Below, piece after piece: positions 38,001 to 52,200 of a stretch of 64,000 nucleotides of DNA; within the stretch, counting starts at the first letter, position 1; each line of letters opens with the position of its first letter. Position numbers and translations under genes: made by a program. The notes below the pieces were generated by a model, which worked only from the letters and a program-made list of their open reading frames with translations, ran no database searches and was not told where the DNA came from. Source of the DNA: Bugula neritina. Its lineage: Eukaryota; Bryozoa; Gymnolaemata; Cheilostomatida; Bugulidae. The stretch lies in NCBI GenBank assembly GCA_964035545.1, contig OZ037773.1, forward strand, positions 8,336,751 through 8,400,750, in the 5' to 3' direction.

Positions 38001-38234
38001 GATTTGAGCGTGTGCTTGTTATTACACCACAGCTATTTACTGCTGGATAATCAAAAGACGAACTAATGGTATGCTTCTACAGTTCTCGTTCTCTGATTTG
38101 CTCAACGTTCATTTTTCTCTTTTCTCCACTTGAGTTCAACAATTGCTTTATTCATCAAATTTCCTAAACGCTTTTCTCTTCAGCCAATCAGCTTTGGCGC
38201 AGACATTTGTCGTGGTGTATTTTGGAATGTAAAG

Positions 38235-38242
38235 TATATAAG
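38235..38242 (+). promoter_or_regulatory. TATA box
   Basis: TATATAAG lies 79 bp before the ATG at 38321, which would place transcription start near 38265-38270 and give a 5' UTR of about 50 nt. Confidence 0.5.
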
Positions 38243-38320
38243 ATTAATGATGGTTATAGTGAGCCTATATTAAAATAGTTTGTGTTTTGCTATGAATATT
38301 TATTCTCCTACACCGTCAGG

Positions 38321-40660
38321 ATGAAGTTAAATATAGCAGCGTTATTCTTACTGGAGTTTGTGGAAATATATGTAAACACAGCCGAAATTCGAGGACCTAT
38401 AGTTACAAAACAGTTATATGGTAAGTCTAAGTATATACTATGTAAGTGTATATTGTAAGTATGTATATATTATGGAAGTGTATAGTGTAAGTGTATATAT
38501 TATGGAAGTGTATATTGTAAGTATGTATATATTATGTAAGTGTATATTGTAAGTATATGTATGCTATGTAAGTATATTATATTATATTATGATTTATTTT
38601 AGGTATATGATTATAGGTTTTAATAGACCATAATAATATTATGCAGTGAATGTAAAAATTATAAAATAAAACTTTGATAATATGATATGGTAGATATTAA
38701 ACCTATAATTGTGTAACAACTTGTCTGATAACTTAATTGTGCATGTCCGTGTTACTCTACAACGAAATGTTGAATTTCATATTAAGATGACTTTCAGTAG
38801 TAGAGAACTGATGGATAGTAAACATTAGGTTAGTCTTTGATATTCTCAGACATCTGAATTTTCACTGCGGAGATTCAGTCATTTGTAGAAAGAGGAGGGG
38901 GATCAGGTTTAGCAAACATTTAAATGTTTACGCTATATACACTGAGATTTTATAGGTCATGCATGTCTTGCTTCATCAGAAGTTAGAACAGAATTAGTAT
39001 TCAAACAGCATATGTCTGAAAAAAAAACTTTATAATTATTAGCAAAGTTTAAAATTTAACTATATTTTATTCAGTATGTTTTAGTATTAAAGTTTTATTG
39101 TAAATTATAGTTTATGTTATGATATGTAGGCTACACAACAGGCATCACACATATGCTGGTAACATCTACAGTTTGGCAGTATATAAACAGTACACGCATT
39201 TACAATCTTTATGAAGTAGGTAAAATAGACACTGTAGGACATAACCTGTGTTGTAGATCAGAAATATTGAAAAAGAAGTTATATGCAAACTAAACCCGAA
39301 TTCATAAAAACAATTAAGGAACTTAGGCTAATATAACTTCTCCGTTACTAGCTGCACGTAAAAGCTATCAACTGTTGCTAGGACAATGTTAGGTGTGGAA
39401 ATAAAACAATAATGTTTCTATTTAAAGACAATTGTATCGGAATATTTGTACACAACACAATGCAAAACAATAATACTGTTTTATATTATTATGCATACTT
39501 ATAACAAGCAATATGTGTGCAATGAATACATTTTCAGTGAGTGCATGTGACTATTAGTATTTTTATCACTTATAATATTCTTCATAACAAACATAATACT
39601 TTACTTACATTACATATTGATACTGTATTTACAATACGTGTCAGTACTTACAATACATACTAGTATTAACATAGTAATACTTACAACATTTATTGTTAAA
39701 TTGAACCAAATAAACAAAGTAGTAAAGAAAGACTATTAATATTTAAGTAAATAATATTAAAATAAAAACTTCTTGTTAATAAGTGTGTATCATAGCTTTT
39801 TAAACTAATGGAGTTTACAGTAGAGCTTATACCTGGTTGAAATGCTAATGTTGCTTCATACTAAATAGACAAGTTTTTCTGAACAGATGCACATAATATT
39901 ATATACACAATATGGAGGAAATGGAAATAAACTTGGCCAAGTAGTAATGATTATCCGACTATAGATTAGCATACTTAGATATTATTATTATATAAATAGC
40001 TTAGCTTCTATGCATACAATTCATGCATCCTTCCTGTCTAAACTGGTGACTGCAGAGGTTTTAGATGTATGCATTGTTATTTTATAATGTCCATTAGATA
40101 GTAATTCTATAATAACATTATATAGTTTTGTTATTTAATGATGCATATTATATAGTAATTGTATAATAATATTATATGTTATGGCTATTTTATTATGTGT
40201 ATTAGATAGTAATATTGATATAATGCTGGGTATAGAATGTATAGGTGAACACCAGTTTTATGAGGTCATGATCAACAGAAATTAGCTGATCCTATTATTG
40301 TCTTACCATTCCCCTTTGTACTTTGCAGATGCATTATGCAAGCAGCCAATAGGAGAAGCCGATAGATTTATTGCTGACATGAACAACACATGTGTATATT
40401 ATTCCCTCAAAAAATCAGCAAGAGGGGCGTGTATAAGAACACTTCACTTTTGTCCAAAAGGCAAGAAAGTGTCGGAGAACCTGTACTTTAGACCTGGCAA
40501 GGTGTGTCAGTATGACATAGACAATAAACTGGCTGACCCTTGTGAGCGGCGCAACTCCTACTTAGCCCTAGTGCAGGAGACAACCCCCTGGGAGTGCTAC
40601 GGGGACACTGACTGTTGCTACAATGTATCTGGACAGAAGGCAGAGAATTGCTCTAGATGA
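38321..40660 (+). CDS. secreted cysteine-rich protein, 143 aa, 2 exons
   Basis: Exon 1 is 38321-38420 and exon 2 is 40329-40660, joined through a 1.9-kb GT-AG intron in phase 1. The start is the first ATG after the TATA box and begins a signal peptide (MKLNIAALFLLEFVEIYVNT, cleavage probably near residue 20-22). The mature part has ten cysteines, including a Cys-Cys pair, consistent with about five disulphides, and three N-glycosylation sequons (NNT, NVS, NCS), two of them in the last 20 residues. No transmembrane segment or further domain is recognised. I cannot name the family. It could be a lineage-specific extracellular or secreted defence/matrix protein, but nothing in the sequence decides this. 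It stands alone, with more than 2.5 kb to each neighbour. Confidence 0.8.
38421..38585 (+). repeat. gtaagt-rich repeat at the start of intron 1
   Basis: From the donor onward, the words gtaagtgtatat and gtaagtatgtat recur about eight times, so the consensus donor GTAAGT is repeated throughout the first 165 bases of the intron. Some copies read ggaagt or gtatag in place of gtaagt. Confidence 0.75.
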
Positions 40661-43241
40661 GGACACATCTAGCAAGGTGTTTGCAACAAGTGCTTGTTTC
40701 TGTGGCAGGCACCTGACACTTCGTGACAAGTACCTGTGTGGCAGGCATCTGGCACTGTGTGGCAAGTACTTGCGCTAGTGTGAAAAGCACCTGACACTGT
40801 GCGACAAGTACCTGTGCCTGTGTAACAAGTGCCTAACTCTTTACTCAGAATTTCCATAAATGACTACAATCAGACATCTACTGTCATCTTAGAGCCAAAG
40901 CTCTGCAAGAAAGCTCTGTACAATCAGACTAGCATGTGTGGGTACTACACTCACCCGTAAGAGGCCAGTATTATATATAAGTATAGTGTCCTAATTTCAA
41001 CTGAGTGCCTGTTGATTTTTAAGGGTATTATTTTTTGCATGTCATGTAATGATATTTGCACTATTTGAATCAGCACCTCATTACCAGAGGTTTATATATA
41101 TACATATGTGTACATATAATATTTATAAAAGTTTTTAAAACTTATTTATTTTTTTATTTATGCTACTAAAACTAAAATAAGTTTTTCAATATAAACTATT
41201 TTACTTGAAATAAAACAGCAAATAATTTGACATCAGTTTTACATCACGCATAATATACTTTGGAGTTAAGCATTCAGACTTACTTTATATAAACTAAAAC
41301 TTGTAAAAAATATAAACTAAAATCGTATAAACTTGTGGGTGTCGCAAGAGACGTCCCACTAGTCAAATGTTTATTTTATGTAACTTATTGGTTGCAGAGA
41401 TTATAAGTAGATTAGTTTTTATTGATAAAGGAAGTGCTTTGCAATACACCAGTGGTTTGTGGCTCTGCAATAATTGTGATAAGGGCAAATTAAGGGACAA
41501 AATGGATACTTTTGTTGAGCATAGTTTTAGACTGATAGAAAAACTAGCAACAATTAGCTAGAAAATGCGTATTTCTTAAAATCATGGCAACAGCAGGCTA
41601 TCTTAAATTTTGATAACTTAGACAAAAACAACACTGCAAAAAGCAAAAAAGTCAAATAAATCTCTGTTATTTAGGGTACAAATGCACTATTAGGAAAACA
41701 ATAGGGGAGGCAACCTTGATTACTCAGTGTTTTATGTTCAACAATAATACAATTTATTTTGAGGTGAAATGCGGTGCCAGGAAGAGATACATTTAACTAT
41801 AAAAATACTATGTGCAAAAGAAATGGGAGTTGTCTTCATTAAAAAACATAACTCTAACAACAACACGGGAGTTTTAAATACCTTGACATTAGCAAATATT
41901 CTGACAACGTGAACGAGCATATCGTTAACGAATCTATAATAACAGATACTCTCAGGTTAATACTTTTGCGGGAAATCCATGAACGTGATGGCACGAATAG
42001 GACGATAACAATTTCATTTTCCACAGTATTTCTATGTACTTGTAGTGTAAGTTGAAGTTTTCAACAGGTTTTTAATTATAATCATTCAATGTTAATATTT
42101 GCAAAAGAAAACCATGTATATTGTACAATATTAACTCGGGTACAATATTTATATTTTAAATTTAGTCCGGGAAAATTAAATGCAAAACTAAACGTGAAAG
42201 GTGAAACTAAAAGTTAAAACTAAAACTTAAGCTGTAAAACCAAATTTAAATTTAGTAACTTAACTGTAATTTTACTTTAGTAATTTAACTGTAAATTTAA
42301 ATTTATAAAGCTTAAACTGAACACTCGCTACTCATATTGATACTCATACTGACACTGCTACTGACAGTGACTACTCGGACTCAATGCAGGTACTCAATAG
42401 TGAGTAGACAGTTAAACTTAATGTTAATTCAAATTGTTATTGTTAGTGTAGCTGTAGCCGTAGGTTAGTACCAGTATGACTATGGCTATGAGCATCACTG
42501 CATCAGTAAATGTGAAACTAATAATATTAGTATGAGTATAAATATAAAATATATTTATAAGTCAAACTGTAACACTAACTAAAAAATTATAATTATATTA
42601 ATTATAATAATAACAATCTTTATTATATTAGAATAATATTATTGATTTTGCATACATATTAATATTGAAAGTGATATTAATGTATTTGATTTTATGATAA
42701 TAATTATGCTTAATTTTATTATAGTAACATTATTAATATTAATAATCATAATGATAGCTATGTGTAATGACTCGAAGTTGAAAAATAACCTAAATATTAA
42801 TAATAATAAATATTATAATAATGATTAGATAACTATCATGTGCTAAGTTATAGTTATTCTAAATAAAAGATTACTACTTCAACTGGAAATTAAAAGGAAA
42901 AAGAATAAAAAATTTTTAACCCTGATATTATTTCCAATACTCTTTTAAAAATTTTGTTGACTGCAATATAAATCTATGAAATAAATGTAAATATTGTAAA
43001 TTCATGTAAAAGTGAGATAATATATGGCTAATATGATAGTTGCTTCAAATAGATATGTTGTGTAGTAAATTACCAGGTGATTTGATGCAAGTTGCACTTT
43101 TCACCAAAGTTTTTATACTGTAACAAATGACTCAAATTCTTCATATTAGATCATGATGCTGTTTCATTTTAAAGAAATACTTTGTTGGATGCTAAATGCA
43201 CTGTAATTTTGTTTATTTGATATTTAGTAAGTTGAACAAAG
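40661..43241. other. intergenic region with degenerate repeats
   Basis: A degenerate 35-40 bp repeat (caagtacctgtgt, gcacctgacactgt) lies at 40676-40835, directly after the stop codon, in the 3' UTR of the secreted protein gene. The remainder is AT-rich. It includes tcatactgacactg-type words around 42.34-42.38 kb and long aat/tat stretches at 42.5-42.9 kb. A 64-codon frame at 41367-41561 is not supported as a gene. Confidence 0.5.
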
Positions 43242-46200
43242 ATGGAGTCACCTAAAAAGCGCCCTTTCCTCGAAGAGAATCCTCTAACATGTCAACGAAC
43301 CAGTCGACCCGCTAAAAAGCTCAAATCTGACTCAGAAACTAGTGGGAGGTGCCTATTAGTATCACTTCATTGTTGCAGACTTTCATTGAAATTTTCAACC
43401 AATCTAATTCCTTATTATAACAAAGTTACCAAAGTTTCTGCTTATTTTTATTGTCTTATATATATTGTCTATATAGTCAAGATATATTTTTCATTATGTT
43501 TAGTATATTGATTGACGGAATCTTAAGCCGAACTGGCAAGAAAAAAGGTCTCTCTCATAGGCTTGTACTGCAAGATTTGAATATTTGATTGTTATATGTC
43601 TTAGTGGGAAAGAAAACAAGGGCGTATCCTCGTGCCCCCTACCTCGAGGTCTGTATAATGAAAGTAACACATGCTACTTGAACAGTCTAATACAAGTGCT
43701 CTTCCACATACAGGCCTTCAGACAGCTTATCTTCTCCTTCACACCTCAGCAGTTTCACAAGGTAGTATTACACTCTCACCAGGTAGTATTATACTCTCAC
43801 AAGGTAGTATTACAGTCTCACAAGGTAGTATTACAGTCTCACAAGGTAGTATTACAGTCTCACAAGGTAGTATTATACTCTCACAAGGTAGTATTACAGT
43901 CTCACAAGGTAGTATTATACTCTCACAAGGTAGTATTATACTCTCACAAGGTAGTATTATACTCTCACAAGGTAGTATTATACTCTCACAAGGTAGTATT
44001 ACAGTCTTACAAGGTAGTATTACAGTCTCACAAGGTAGTATTACAGTCTCATAAGGTAGTATTACAGTCTCACAAGGTAGTATTATACTCTCACAAGGTA
44101 GTATTACACTCTCACAAGGTAGTATTATACTCTCACAAGGTAGTATTACAGTCTCACAAGGTAGTATTATACTCTCACAAGGTAGTATTACAGTCTCACA
44201 AGGTAGTATTATACTCTCACAAGGTAGTATTATACTCTCACAAGGTAGTATTATACTCTCACAAGGTAGTATTATACTCTCACAAGGTAGTATTATACTC
44301 TCACAAGGTAGTATTATACTCTCACAAGGTAGTATTATACTCTCACAAGGTAGTATTATACTCTCACAAGGTAGTATTATACTCTCACAAGGTAGTATTA
44401 CAGTCTCACAAGGTAGTATTATACTCTCACAAGGTAGTATTACAGTCTCACAAGGTAGTATTATACTCTCACAAGGTAGTATTACAGTCTCACAAGGTAG
44501 TATTATACTCTCACAAGGTAGTATTATACTCTCACAAGGTAGTATTATACTCTCACAAGGTAGTATTACAGTCTTACAAGGTAGTATTACAGTCTCACAA
44601 GGTAGTATTACAGTCTCACAAGGTAGTATTATACTCTCACAAGGTAGTATTACAGTCTCACAAGGTAGTATTATACTCTCACAAGGTAGTATTACACTCT
44701 CACAAGGTAGTATTACAGTCTCACAAGGTAGTATTATACTCTCACAAGGTAGTATTACACTCTCACAAGGTAGTATTATACTCTCACAAGGTAGTATTAT
44801 ACTCTCACAAGGTAGTATTATACTCTCACAAGGTAGTATTACACTCTCACAAGGTAGTATTATACTCTCACAAGGTAGTATTACAGTCTCACAAGGTAGT
44901 ATTATACTCTCACAAGGTAGTATTATACTCTCACAAGGTAGTATTATACTCTCACAAGGTAGTATTACAGTCTCACAAGGTAGTATTATACTCTCACAAG
45001 GTAGTATTATACTCTCACAAGGTAGTATTATACTCTCACAAGGTAGTATTATACTCTCACAAGGTAGTATTACAGTCTTACAAGGTAGTATTACAGTCTC
45101 ACAAGGTAGTATTACAGTCTCACAAGGTAGTATTACAGTCTCACAAGGTAGTATTACAGTCTCACAAGGTAGTATTACAGTCTCACAAGGTAGTATTATA
45201 CTCTCACAAGGTAGTATTATACTCTCACAAGGTAGTATTACACTCTCACAAGGTAGTATTATACTCTCACAAGGTAGTATTATACTCTCACAAGGTAGTA
45301 TTACACTCTCACAAGGTAGTATTACACTCTCACAAGGTAGTATTACAGTCTCACAAGGTAGTATTATACTCTCACAAGGTAGTATTATACTCTCACAAGG
45401 TAGTATTATACTCTCACAAGGTAGTATTACAGTCTCACAAGGTAGTATTATACTCTCACAAGGTAGTATTACACTCTCACAAGGTAGTATTATACTCTCA
45501 CAAGGTAGTATTACAGTCTCACCAGGTAGTATTACAGTCTCACAGGGTAGTATTATACTCTCACAAGGTAGTATTATACTCTCACAAGGTAGTATTACAG
45601 TCTCACAAGGTAGTATTATACTCTCACAAGGTAGTATTACAGTCTCACAAGGTAGTATTATACTCTCACAAGGTAGTATTATACTCTCACAAGGTAGTAT
45701 TATACTCTCACAAGGTAGTATTATACTCTCACAAGGTAGTATTATACTCTCACAGGGTAGTATTACACTCTCACAAGGTAGTATTACACTTACACATAAC
45801 ATATAATAGAGAGTTATACACATGTATAGTAAAATACGTAGTAATATATAGTCATATACAGTAATAATAATATTTAGGTTGTCCTATAGTTATGTAGATA
45901 TTTATGATAAATTCTGTTGTTAGAAACTGTCTGTGTTGGAGAGTCTTCAATGGCTTTTTCTGGAATTAAAAGAGGGGAGAGATGACAATAAAGTTGTTAC
46001 AACTAACAGACTGACCAAAGCGTTTGGGTGAGTCACTGTCTCGTATTTCTAATAGTCCATGTTATATAGATCCTTAGTCTATTTTTATACTTTTTACGGA
46101 AACTTGTAGCGTAATTACTAGTCGAGGAAATGTGATTTAATGATGAAAAGATAAAATTCGAAACTTTGTGTTTGATAAGCGTATTTCATTTTGGAACCGA

Positions 46201-49200
46201 TGAAGTATTTTTATTGATATTCCGACCATCATTTTTAGAATAAACAAATATATTTGTATTTTTATAAAAATATTTAAAAAACATGGATCTTCTACTTTAC
46301 AATTTTAAGGTTTTGTGTTTCCATCTTGTAACTCCTATAAAAAGCCCTTCTTATCAAACTAATGATATTCTATTGCCATTCTTGTATGGAACTTGTCTAC
46401 ACACTGTTTTTATAAAAGTAGGTTTTATATAATATGGCTTCTTTGATAAAAAATCAGATTTACATTTGTTTTTGGTAGTCAGTTATTTACCCTAAATGTT
46501 TGTCTTGGTTCATTAAAAAGTCACCCAATGTTTCCCCTACAACAAAAAAATAATTATGTCATGACCTAATTGCTATAGCCTCAAATAAATCTTGACTCAG
46601 AGTCAACATGACTTCGTAGGCTCTTGACTCAGTTATTGTCATGGCTGTTACGAAAGCAGTTGCATACCACAGCTGTAGTTAGTCATGTGTTTACCCGCTA
46701 GGGTTGGTATTGTAGATGGACGTCTATAAATAGAGGTCTGCAACAGGATGTTCACGAGTTTATGCAGACGCTCTTCAACTCTCTAGAGAAGGAACTGCAT
46801 CCGCACGACTTTCAGAAACTTTCTTCTCTCTTTGTTGGGAAAGTGCAGGTTAGAGACACTTGTGTTCTGTTGATAGTGAATATTATTGTATTTTTGTTAC
46901 CAGGTTGGTGAGTAGATAACTCTTCATGTAGTACAAGGGTGGACAATTCCTAAGATGAATTCTTGTCGATCTATGCTGTACAATTATATAGAAGCAAGTT
47001 TTTCTCAACTATATAGTAAATTTTATTTTCACACCTTGTTGCTCCGCTGGGAAAAGTTTAAGTTAACGAAACCCATTACTGGCTGAATTAGCAGATTATG
47101 TTTATTGGGCGGTATGTTACCACATTATGGTGCATGAGTAGCTTTGAAGTTATGCTCTCCTGTACGTACACACTTGCTGGTTGAAGTATTCTGTTAGCTG
47201 TGATTACATTAAATTCATTTCTTGTCGTATCGCAGTTCATGGTTTTGCTCCTAAAAAAGATGTGTATTTTTTTCAAGTAAGAAGTTATTCATGGTCTGTT
47301 ACATCAAAATATTCATTTTACTTCACCTGAAATATCACCTGCCTTTCATGAACTGACTCTGAATTATTCTTGCAGAGAGATATAACGTGTGATAAAGTCG
47401 GTTACAAGTCAAGAAAAACTGAAAGTATAATGGGTCTTTCTCTCTCAACTGCACCTCATATCAACAGTAAGTGTTTTATTTTTATGAGTTGTCTTCACTT
47501 TTACTCACCAAATGCTGGCCACTATTCTTATGGTACTTGACAATTTAAATTAATTGACCAACTAACTAATGTAATCAGCAATGACGTGGGCACTACATTT
47601 AGTAATATTCTAATGATGACTAGGAGTTGTGTTCTCAGCAACCTGTTGGTAAGCGTATGTTGCGGTTATAGCTGAGAGGTCTCTGGCAAGTATGTTCAAG
47701 TCAGAGCAGCTTGAGATGACTATAGAAGGTCAAGGTCGACAGGTTAGTAGTGATTTACTAGTTTAATGATGGCCGATAGATATACTTACTCACTCTGGCT
47801 GACTCACTAACTCACTCTGACTGATATAGTCAACCGCAAATTAGGAAGCTGTTGATGCATTACTACTTCCATACTATCACAACCGTAAGCATTTAATCTT
47901 TGTTAAATATTTATTGATATATTTGAGTCAGATAGTGATTGCGCAATCAATGTGATACCAATTTACTAACCATTCTTAAACTAGCAACTTAAATTTATTT
48001 TATGTGAGATCTACTTTTTTATTTGCTGTAGTTGTGATGTATTTTGTGATTGAAATAATAAAAATATTTTACATTGCACAAATATTTCTGCATATTGTTA
48101 TGGCTTTCCCAAAAATATTTTTATTGTTGACATCATCAATTAAGCCACTAAAACTTCAACTCTGCATTCAGCTATTCTGACCTACTCTAACTTACTCTTC
48201 AATGACCTACTAATTCCCGTGACTTAGAACACTGACTTACACTGATTTACTTGACACTAAATAATACTTGGTAAAGTGTATGAAATTCGGCATCTTACAG
48301 ACAGTAGAGTTGTCTTCCTCCCTGACAGCGCTGCCGAAAGTGCTTCTACTCACCCTCAACAGACTGACCTATGACCCCACTGAACAGGCTGTCGTCAAAG
48401 TGACTGATCAGTTAGTTATCTGCCATCTTTATTCACCTTCAGGGTTTCTTTCCATTCAGTTATATGAAACGCTGTGTCCTTTTTATCTACACTTTGCGAG
48501 TATATATTGTCAAGTTGTTAGATTTACATATTTCGACATCAAAATCAAACTATTTGAACGAAATGCTCAATGCTTTAATAATAATTTTTAACACTTCATG
48601 TAAAAAGCTTGATCTCTAATATTTAATGTATGTTGACAGCTTTGAGTACAGAGAGAGTTTAGAGCTCTGTGGACATACGTACATACTCCACTCGGCTGTC
48701 GTACACGAAGGTGGTGCAGAGTCGGGCCATTATTACTGCTACATCAGTCCTCAGTGTGACCATACAGTGGTAAGAGCTAGTGTGACCATACAGTGGTAAG
48801 GGATAGTGTAACTATACAGTAGTAAGAGATAGTGTTACCATGCAGTGGTAAGGGATAGTGTTACCACACAGTGGTAAGGGATAGTGTTACCACACGGTGG
48901 TAAGAGCTAGTGTTACTACACAGTACTAAGAGATAGTGTTACCACACAGTACTAAGAGATAGTGTTACCACACAGTAGTGAGTAGTTCTACTAACTCCTA
49001 ATCTTGCAGTGGTACAGGTTTAATGATGCTGAAGTGGTTACTTCTGATACGACGTCTGCAATCAGAGAGAATTATGGGAAGAGAAGTTATCTGCTCGGTC
49101 CAACTGCTTACCTGCTGACGTATATAAGGAATGACTGTGGCGAGGGTGAGTCACCTTCTTGTGCTGCCTTGTACTCTGTATAGTTATACATGTCTTCGTA

Positions 49201-52200
49201 TAGTTATACATGCCTTCGTATAGTTATACGTGCCTTCGTATAGTTATACGTGTCTTCGTATAGTAATACATGCCTTTGTATAGTAATACATAACTTTGTA
49301 TAGTTATACAATACAATAGTCTGTATCTCAGTATAATAATGCACAACTTCATATATTACTGTACGTCTCAGTAGAATAGTTTGTGTTCCACAATTTAGTA
49401 TTTAGTATAGAGGGCAGTTCTTTGACACCTCTTTTATTTTTGAAGAATTCTTCAGACCTAAAGCAGTGGACATTCCAGAAAGTCTAAGAGTCAGAATAAA
49501 TGACGTCAAGTAAGTTTCTCCGCTCTTCTCGTAGATCTCTCTTACAATGACATATCCAGCTACTTGTTGACACATACATAGCTACTTGCTGACACATACA
49601 TAACTGCTGCTACTGTTGCCTAGCAGAGAGGCTTGCTCTACATTTACGTATATTAGCAAAAACACAATTCGTACTTTGCACTTGGAGTAAGAACTGTGTT
49701 TGAGAATTACGAGTTCCTTTATTAAACTTTTGTCTTGTATTTAGAAATGTTGAGCAGTTGAGACAGGAGCGTTTGCGGACAGCCCACCTCTACACGACTG
49801 TGTCTTTGGTGCCCTGGGCTATGCTGCACCATCACGGCGGGTACGACGTTTGTGATAGACTGAGTATGGACGACTTGCATAAGCAGGGTGAGGGGGCGCA
49901 GGAGACGGGCCTCGTTACTGTTAGAGTGATGAAGACCAGCACTGTGGCTGAACTGGTGACCAGCTATGATTCGGTTTGTGACTACGTTAATATACACTGT
50001 GTAGTATACACTGTATAGTATACACTGTAGTAGTATACACTGCGTAGTATACACTGTAGTAGTATACACTGTATAGTATACACTGTATAGTATACACTGT
50101 AGTAGTATACACTGCGTAGTATACACTGCGTAGTATATACTGCGTAGTATACACTGTATAATATACACTGTATAATATACACTGTATAGTATACACTGTA
50201 GTAGTATACACTGCGTAGTATACACTGTATAGTATACACTGCTTAGTATACACTGCGTAGTATACACTGTATAATATACACTGTATAATATACACTGTAT
50301 AGTATACACTGTAGTAGTATACACTGCGTAGTATACACTGTATAGTATACACTGCGTAGTATATACTGCGTAGTATACACTGCATAATATACACTAGATA
50401 GCGCATACTGTGCAGTATATATACACACTGCGTGGCATACACATATCACATTGTATATTGTGAAACATATTGTCAATGCTGTAGTGTATACTTTATAGTA
50501 TAATTTACGTGGTCTAGTATTTAGTATGGTAGTTTGTATACTCTGTAGTGCGTATTGTATATACTGTAATGTGTATTGTGTAGACATTATACTGTAGTTC
50601 ATGCAGCATAGAATATTGTATTTCTTGTAGTCGATGAATGAAAGCAACTGTAGACTTTGGGCTTTTACCGACAGAGAATCTGCTGATGGCTGGGCAGTGC
50701 ACCGCCCCGACAAACTTGTCAAGTGCTGGACCAAAACTATAGCTGAGGTTTCTCAGATGTGAGTTACTTATCACTGAATCAGCGCTGCTAGTAGTCGAGC
50801 GAGACAAATTGTTGAATTGTGATTCCGATAGCTTTCAGTTGCCCTGCAATAATGGGAATATAAATATAAAGTTATAATAAACTCACAGCTGGCTAATTTG
50901 TAGATTATCATTGGCCAGAATTAAGGGAAACCTAATGACTAGTGTTTAGTAATCATTTAATTTCTTATTATAAATATGTATAAAGTTCAATGTTTAACTT
51001 TTTGCTTTCTACTCATTATCAAACTTTTGAATTATTATAAAATAATGCTTTGAGAAGTTACCCACTCATCTGTCATTTGAAGCTCATCATAGCTTGTGTT
51101 CTTCACAGGAAGTGTCCTTTCTACTTGTTTATGGAGAAGGTTGGGGTTGCGGACCACCCGACAATACTCTCGGAGACGCAACTCAGCGCATTCGTAAAAG
51201 TCTACTCAAAAATCACAGAAAGAGTTAGTTTAGAACTGCATCTAATATTAGATATAGACATTACTATAGGTGAGTATAACTAACAGAATGTAGACTTCAT
51301 GTGTACCATTGATCTCTACTATTTGGTAAGCATGATGTACATACTCTATACTTTATTCTTTCAGGAGACCTCAAGTATAAAATACTCCAGCTATGTGGTT
51401 TAGAGGATCAGAGTGATGATGTCATTCTCTATCAGGTTGGTCAGTCCTGTCACTCATATTGAGTTTAATATACATATAATAGTATGATATATTATTCATA
51501 TAACATATAGTAATATATAGTAATATAATAATATAATATTATATATTATATATTGTGAGATATAGTAATATAATAGTATAATATATAATAAATTGTGTTA
51601 TAGCATAAATTGTGTTATAGCATATAATAATATAAAATGATAACTTGTGTTACAACATATAGTAATAATATAATATATGATATAACATCTAATAATATAC
51701 TGATAATATTTTCATATCCTGAGTATTTAGTGAAAGTGGAATTAGCTTCTGAATAATTATAAAATTTAGTTGTTTTTAAGACACCAACAATACTCATGTG
51801 TGTTTATCTTGGGCTGTCTGTCTGTCTGTATGTCCGTCTGTCTGTTTGTCTGTCTGTGTGTTTGCTTGTTATATGTTTAATCTCTGTCTCTAGGAATTCT
51901 CCTCGATGTCTACAGAAGCAGTTCACTGTGAAGACTCCACTGAGCTCTACGAAGCTCTAGACTCACATCTGCTCAGACACGGCACAGTATTCATTCTAGA
52001 GGTCAGTGGTGTGCCGAAGAGTACGGAGAGCATAACTCCCAGTTCTCACTCAGATAGCAGCTCGTCAGCAGTCAGCTCAAAGCAAGATGGCCGCAGTGCA
52101 GCTGATTACATGAGGTATGCATACCTACCTGTATATACATCTACCTGTACATCTACCTGTACATACATCTACCTGTACACCTACCTGTACATACACCTAC

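Larger units (their letters stand above)
34207..38320. other. intergenic region, 4.1 kb
   Basis: A G-run (about 34215-34224) follows the stop codon, and a plus-strand AATAAA at 34652-34657 is the probable poly(A) signal of the 20-exon gene. The rest is mostly AT-rich. Two patches of higher complexity at about 35.64-35.88 kb and 36.34-36.46 kb have coding-like minus-strand frames (listed separately). A short repeat of ctctctggtgacacatcactgtagtg type lies at 37273-37370. The last 0.6 kb is the upstream region of the secreted protein gene. Confidence 0.5.

Noticed and set aside
43585-45864. 759-codon plus-strand and 694-codon minus-strand open frames
   Set aside because: Both result from a 21-bp repeat without stops inside intron 2 of the USP7-like gene. 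The flanking exons join cleanly around it and align with USP7 without any insertion.
46700-46715. Upstream acceptor cgctag for exon 4 of the USP7-like gene
   Set aside because: It brings TAG into frame, whereas tattgtag at 46715 continues the conserved FGW block.
49722-50734. Several overlapping minus-strand frames rich in Tyr, Cys, Val and Ile
   Set aside because: They cover the tagtatacactg repeat of intron 11 and are low-complexity artefacts.
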